Shown: in pieces, positions 5,668 to 7,140 of the stretch
Numbering within the stretch: position 1 is the stretch's first letter
How the letters are laid out: each line of letters begins with the position of its first letter
Assembly (NCBI GenBank): GCA_900752095.1
Contig: CAADUD010000104.1
Span: forward strand, 1-7,140
Source of the DNA: Clostridia bacterium
GTDB taxonomy: Bacteria > Bacillota > Clostridia > TANB77 > CAG-508
Length of the DNA stretch: 7,140 bases
Direction of reading: 5' to 3'
The notes under the pieces: generated by a model
Told to the model about the DNA's origin: nothing
The model's database searches: none
What the model saw: only the letters and a program-made list of their open reading frames with translations
Translations under genes and position numbers: made by a program

Positions 5668-5693
5668 TTGTTTACTAGCTTTAATAGTAACAA
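5668..5693. other. Stem-loop in the repeat region
   Basis: TTGTTTACTA (5668-5677) pairs with TAGTAACAA (5685-5693) with one bulged T and a 7-base loop GCTTTAA. There is no T-tract after it, so it is not a typical terminator. It is near the middle of the region bounded by the 13-bp inverted repeat. Confidence 0.5.
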
Positions 5694-5716
5694 ACATTAT
5701 AATTTAATAGCAATTC

Positions 5717-5760
5717 GGATAAATCACGCAGTTTTATTGGATAAAATGCGCAGTTTTATA
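5717..5760 (+). repeat. Two tandem 22-bp repeats (iteron-like)
   Basis: Units 5717-5738 and 5739-5760 are directly adjacent and identical at 18 of 22 positions. Both start GGATAAA and share CGCAGTTTTAT; differences are at unit positions 8-10 and 22. A 22-bp period is about two helical turns, as in iterons of plasmid origins and some centromeres, so protein copies would bind one face of the DNA. Confidence 0.75.
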
Positions 5761-5803
5761 TTTTCAATGCTAAATTTATTCAATATTTTTAATGTGGAGT
5801 AGT

Positions 5804-5929
5804 TCACGAATTGTATTTATAATTATACTCTAGCAATAAATCTTTTATATCTAATAAAGTATATCCCTTAAGACTCTTTCCTTGTTTTTCTAAATCTTCC
5901 TTTATCCATTCTAAAACATGTATACTCAT
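5804..5929 (-). CDS. Small hypothetical protein downstream of the ParMR genes (41 aa)
   Basis: ATG at 5929, preceded by GGAGGGG with a 6-nt spacer, among the best ribosome-binding sites in the window, and ending in TGA at 5804-5806. The product, MSIHVLEWIKEDLEKQGKSL then KGYTLLDIKDLLLEYNYKYNS, is probably two amphipathic helices joined by a Gly-Tyr turn, with no membrane segment. I do not recognise it. It is about 100 bp downstream of the parR-like stop on the same strand, just after two palindromes that could be its operator, and just before the tandem repeats. It may be a short regulator or antitoxin-like partner, but nothing in the sequence proves a role. Confidence 0.6.
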   Translation of the reverse strand: MSIHVLEWIKEDLEKQGKSLKGYTLLDIKDLLLEYNYKYNS

Positions 5930-5956
5930 ATTTTGCCCCTCCATATTGATATGATA

Positions 5957-5983
5957 CGCAACATATGTTATACTCTAGTTGCG
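5957..5983. promoter_or_regulatory. Inverted repeat CGCAAC/GTTGCG ahead of the 41-aa ORF
   Basis: CGCAAC (5957-5962) and GTTGCG (5978-5983) are perfect 6-bp arms around 15 bases. The first arm overlaps the palindrome at 5960-5969. On the minus strand a TATAAC (-10-like, five of six) sits inside (5973-5968), so binding here would cover a possible promoter of the 41-aa ORF; a matching -35 is not convincing. Confidence 0.4.
5960..5969. promoter_or_regulatory. Palindrome AACATATGTT, copy proximal to the 41-aa ORF
   Basis: Perfect 10-bp palindrome repeated exactly at 5996-6005. Centre-to-centre distance is 36 bp. Likely operator half of a pair. Confidence 0.55.
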
Positions 5984-5995
5984 AAGTAGGTGTGT

Positions 5996-6005
5996 AACAT
6001 ATGTT
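5996..6005. promoter_or_regulatory. Palindrome AACATATGTT, copy proximal to parR-like gene
   Basis: Second exact copy of the 10-bp palindrome, 25 bp downstream of the parR-like stop. The paired sites suit a dimeric DNA-binding protein, possibly the neighbouring ParR-like protein or an unlinked repressor. Confidence 0.55.
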
Positions 6006-6029
6006 TCCGCCTTATTTTTTTATTTAATT

Positions 6030-6269
6030 TTATAATCCGTCTGGAAACTCTCCTAATTCTTCCGAATCATCAACTTTAACTTCTAAATCATCTACGCATA
6101 TTTCAACGTTGTTTTTAGGAAGTGATGCAGGTATACTAATTCCATTCATATCATTTAGTATTAGTCTTTTAATATATTGACTTTTTTTCTTACTATCTAT
6201 ATGTTCCCACATTCTTCTTTCTTCATCATCTTCTAAATTAAAGTATAAGCTCATTCTCTTTTGTGCCAA
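6030..6269 (-). CDS. parR: ParR-like DNA-binding segregation adaptor (79 aa)
   Basis: Predicted adaptor that binds the centromere and couples it to ParM filaments. The start is TTG at 6269: GGAG lies 9 nt upstream, inside the end of parM, and only 2 bp separate the parM stop from this start, so translation is coupled. A later ATG (codon 6) is too far from the SD. Residues about 4-40 (KRMSLYFNLEDDEERRMWEHI...KSQYIKRLILND) look like a ribbon-helix-helix fold: a short strand 'KRMSLYFNL', then two helices, the second being SQYIKRLIL. The remaining 40 residues are acidic (ICVDDLEVKVDDSEELGEF), as in other ParR-type proteins whose C-terminal tail contacts ParM. The family call rests on fold pattern, size and order after parM. 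Confidence 0.72.
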   Translation of the reverse strand: MAQKRMSLYFNLEDDEERRMWEHIDSKKKSQYIKRLILNDMNGISIPASLPKNNVEICVDDLEVKVDDSEELGEFPDGL

Positions 6270-6271
6270 AT

Positions 6272-7140
6272 TTAATCACTCCATTTCTTAGAGTTAAGTA
6301 ACTTTTTATTCCCCTTTACATTTGAAAATAAAGGATCATCAAAAAACTTAGCTCTAACAACATTGTTTTTTATTGAATCTTTTAATCTTATTGACCCTCC
6401 ACCGGTAAATAATAACTCTGAATAGTTTTCAATCTTTATTTTTATTTTTGCAAAATTCATAAATTCATTAACAAATTTATTGTATTCAATTTCTACATTT
6501 TCTATCAAATTATCATTTATCAGTCTTTCTATATCTTTCAGCTCTTGGTTATTACCATTTGAATTTATTCTCAGTCTTATTTCTTCCTGAACATTTAACA
6601 TTCCCTTCGGATAAGTAAAATTATGTTCTAGCCTTCCATTTATAAAAGAACAAATATTTACACTTAATCCTCCAATATCAAAAATTACAGTACTTTTTTC
6701 CCTCGTACTTTTACCTAGACTATAAAAACTAGATATTCCTTCACCAATAACCAATAAATGCTCTATTTTTACACTTCTTTCTATACCATCAACTACATAT
6801 TCAAATGTTTTTCCTTCTAATTCAGCAATAAATTTTTCTTTCAAACCTTTATTGTCTAAAGGACAACCTATACATAAGTTTATATAATTTTCAGTTTTAA
6901 GCTCATTTAATTCTTCAAGATTCTTATGAATAGCATATAATAATGATTGAATATATTTCTTTTCAGTTTTATTATATGTCAAATCACGTTCTCCTTTACC
7001 TATTAAATAAGCAACTCCATCAAATGTTATTCTTGGTTCATCCAAAGGACTTACCCCATCATCAATGCAAAACATTGAACTGAAAATTATCCCTGCATCT
7101 GTATTGTAATTAAAGTTACCGCAATCTATAGCGACATTAA
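6272..7140 (-). CDS. parM: Actin-like plasmid segregation ATPase ParM, 5' end outside window
   Basis: ATP-driven filament that pushes plasmid copies apart. The frame stays open past the internal ATG at 7075 to the window edge, adding 21 codons that include the phosphate-1 motif; the true start is outside. Of 288 visible residues: AIDCGNFN at 3-10 (phosphate 1), INLCIGCPL at 86-94 (the 'xxxGLPL'-type strand of ParM/StbA proteins), VIFDIGGLSVNICSF at 151-165 (phosphate 2), LLFTGGGSIRL at 242-252 (adenosine motif), and FDDPLFSNVKGNKKL at 266-280 (typical ParM-family C-terminal signature). All actin-fold nucleotide motifs are present, so it is likely active. It is followed at 2 bp by the ParR-like gene. 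It could belong to any of the divergent Alp/ParM branches; the subfamily cannot be set by eye. Confidence 0.9.
   Translation of the reverse strand, partial: NVAIDCGNFNYNTDAGIIFSSMFCIDDGVSPLDEPRITFDGVAYLIGKGERDLTYNKTEKKYIQSLLYAIHKNLEELNELKTENYINLCIGCPLDNKGLKEKFIAELEGKTFEYVVDGIERSVKIEHLLVIGEGISSFYSLGKSTREKSTVIFDIGGLSVNICSFINGRLEHNFTYPKGMLNVQEEIRLRINSNGNNQELKDIERLINDNLIENVEIEYNKFVNEFMNFAKIKIKIENYSELLFTGGGSIRLKDSIKNNVVRAKFFDDPLFSNVKGNKKLLNSKKWSD

Larger units (their letters stand above)
5581..5803. other. Structured noncoding region: possible origin, centromere or operator
   Basis: No credible gene on either strand; the longest ATG-started + reading frame noted (5664) gives 14 residues with no SD. 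The region holds an inverted-repeat core copy, a degenerate copy, a stem-loop and two tandem 22-bp repeats, listed separately. It lies between convergent transcription units (lysis module, + strand; segregation genes, - strand), where replication origins, centromeres or packaging sites of phage-plasmids can be found. Which one cannot be decided from sequence. Confidence 0.45.

Noticed and set aside
5664..5708. 14-residue + strand ORF (MACLLALIVTNIII)
   Set aside because: No SD, overlaps the stem-loop, and too short to support; its hydrophobicity follows from T-rich DNA.
5717..5760. Tandem repeats as a CRISPR array
   Set aside because: The units abut with no spacers, only two good copies exist, and no cas genes are present.
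5619..5760. attP site for integration
   Set aside because: No integrase gene or tRNA-like 3' end is visible, and the segregation genes favour a plasmid life; cannot be excluded but not supported.
7073..7075. ATG 7075 as the ParM start
   Set aside because: The frame continues to the window edge and encodes the indispensable AIDCGNFN phosphate-1 motif upstream of this ATG.

Overview
The window reads as part of a temperate phage of a low-GC Firmicute, most likely Clostridium or a close relative. The DNA is very AT-rich, codon use favours A/T endings, Shine-Dalgarno sequences are strong (GGAGG-like), and the proteins belong to families common in clostridial phages (XkdX, Pectate_lyase_3-type spike, phi-LC3-type holin, Amidase_3 endolysin). 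The species cannot be fixed from the sequence alone.

Layout: (1) 1-2551, + strand, end of the tail module: the last codons of an upstream gene, a 54-aa XkdX-like protein, a 764-aa tail spike with a right-handed beta-helix, then a perfect-palindrome terminator. (2) 2553-4005, accessory block between tail and lysis genes: a 233-aa gene on the opposite strand with its own sigma-A-type promoter and an SD-overlapping inverted repeat, a divergent 56-aa ORF, a terminator, a solitary 83-aa ORF, and two more terminators. This looks like stacked morons (independently expressed cargo genes). The 233-aa protein has a pattern (RSCLD ... YFPNR ... NPTKH) that recalls a broad, uncharacterised HEPN-like helical family. 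(3) 4032-5580, + strand lysis module: a membrane-anchored coiled-coil protein, a two-helix holin, a terminator, and a zinc amidase endolysin with a C-terminal peptidoglycan-binding domain and strong terminator. (4) 5581-5803, noncoding but structured: two 22-bp tandem repeats, an inverted copy of their core, a degenerate copy and a stem-loop. (5) 5804-7140, - strand: an actin-like ParM (5' end outside the window), a small ParR-like protein starting 2 bp after it on a TTG codon, twin AACATATGTT palindromes, and a previously unlisted 41-aa ORF with a near-ideal SD.

Taken together, the tail and lysis genes run toward a plasmid-type segregation operon on the other strand, with repeat-rich DNA between. 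The best-supported larger inference is a phage-plasmid: a prophage kept as an extrachromosomal replicon by actin-type segregation instead of, or besides, integration. No integrase or Rep gene is visible here, so this remains an inference. The most novel parts are the antisense accessory gene, the repeat array at 5619-5760, and the palindrome pair with the 41-aa ORF.
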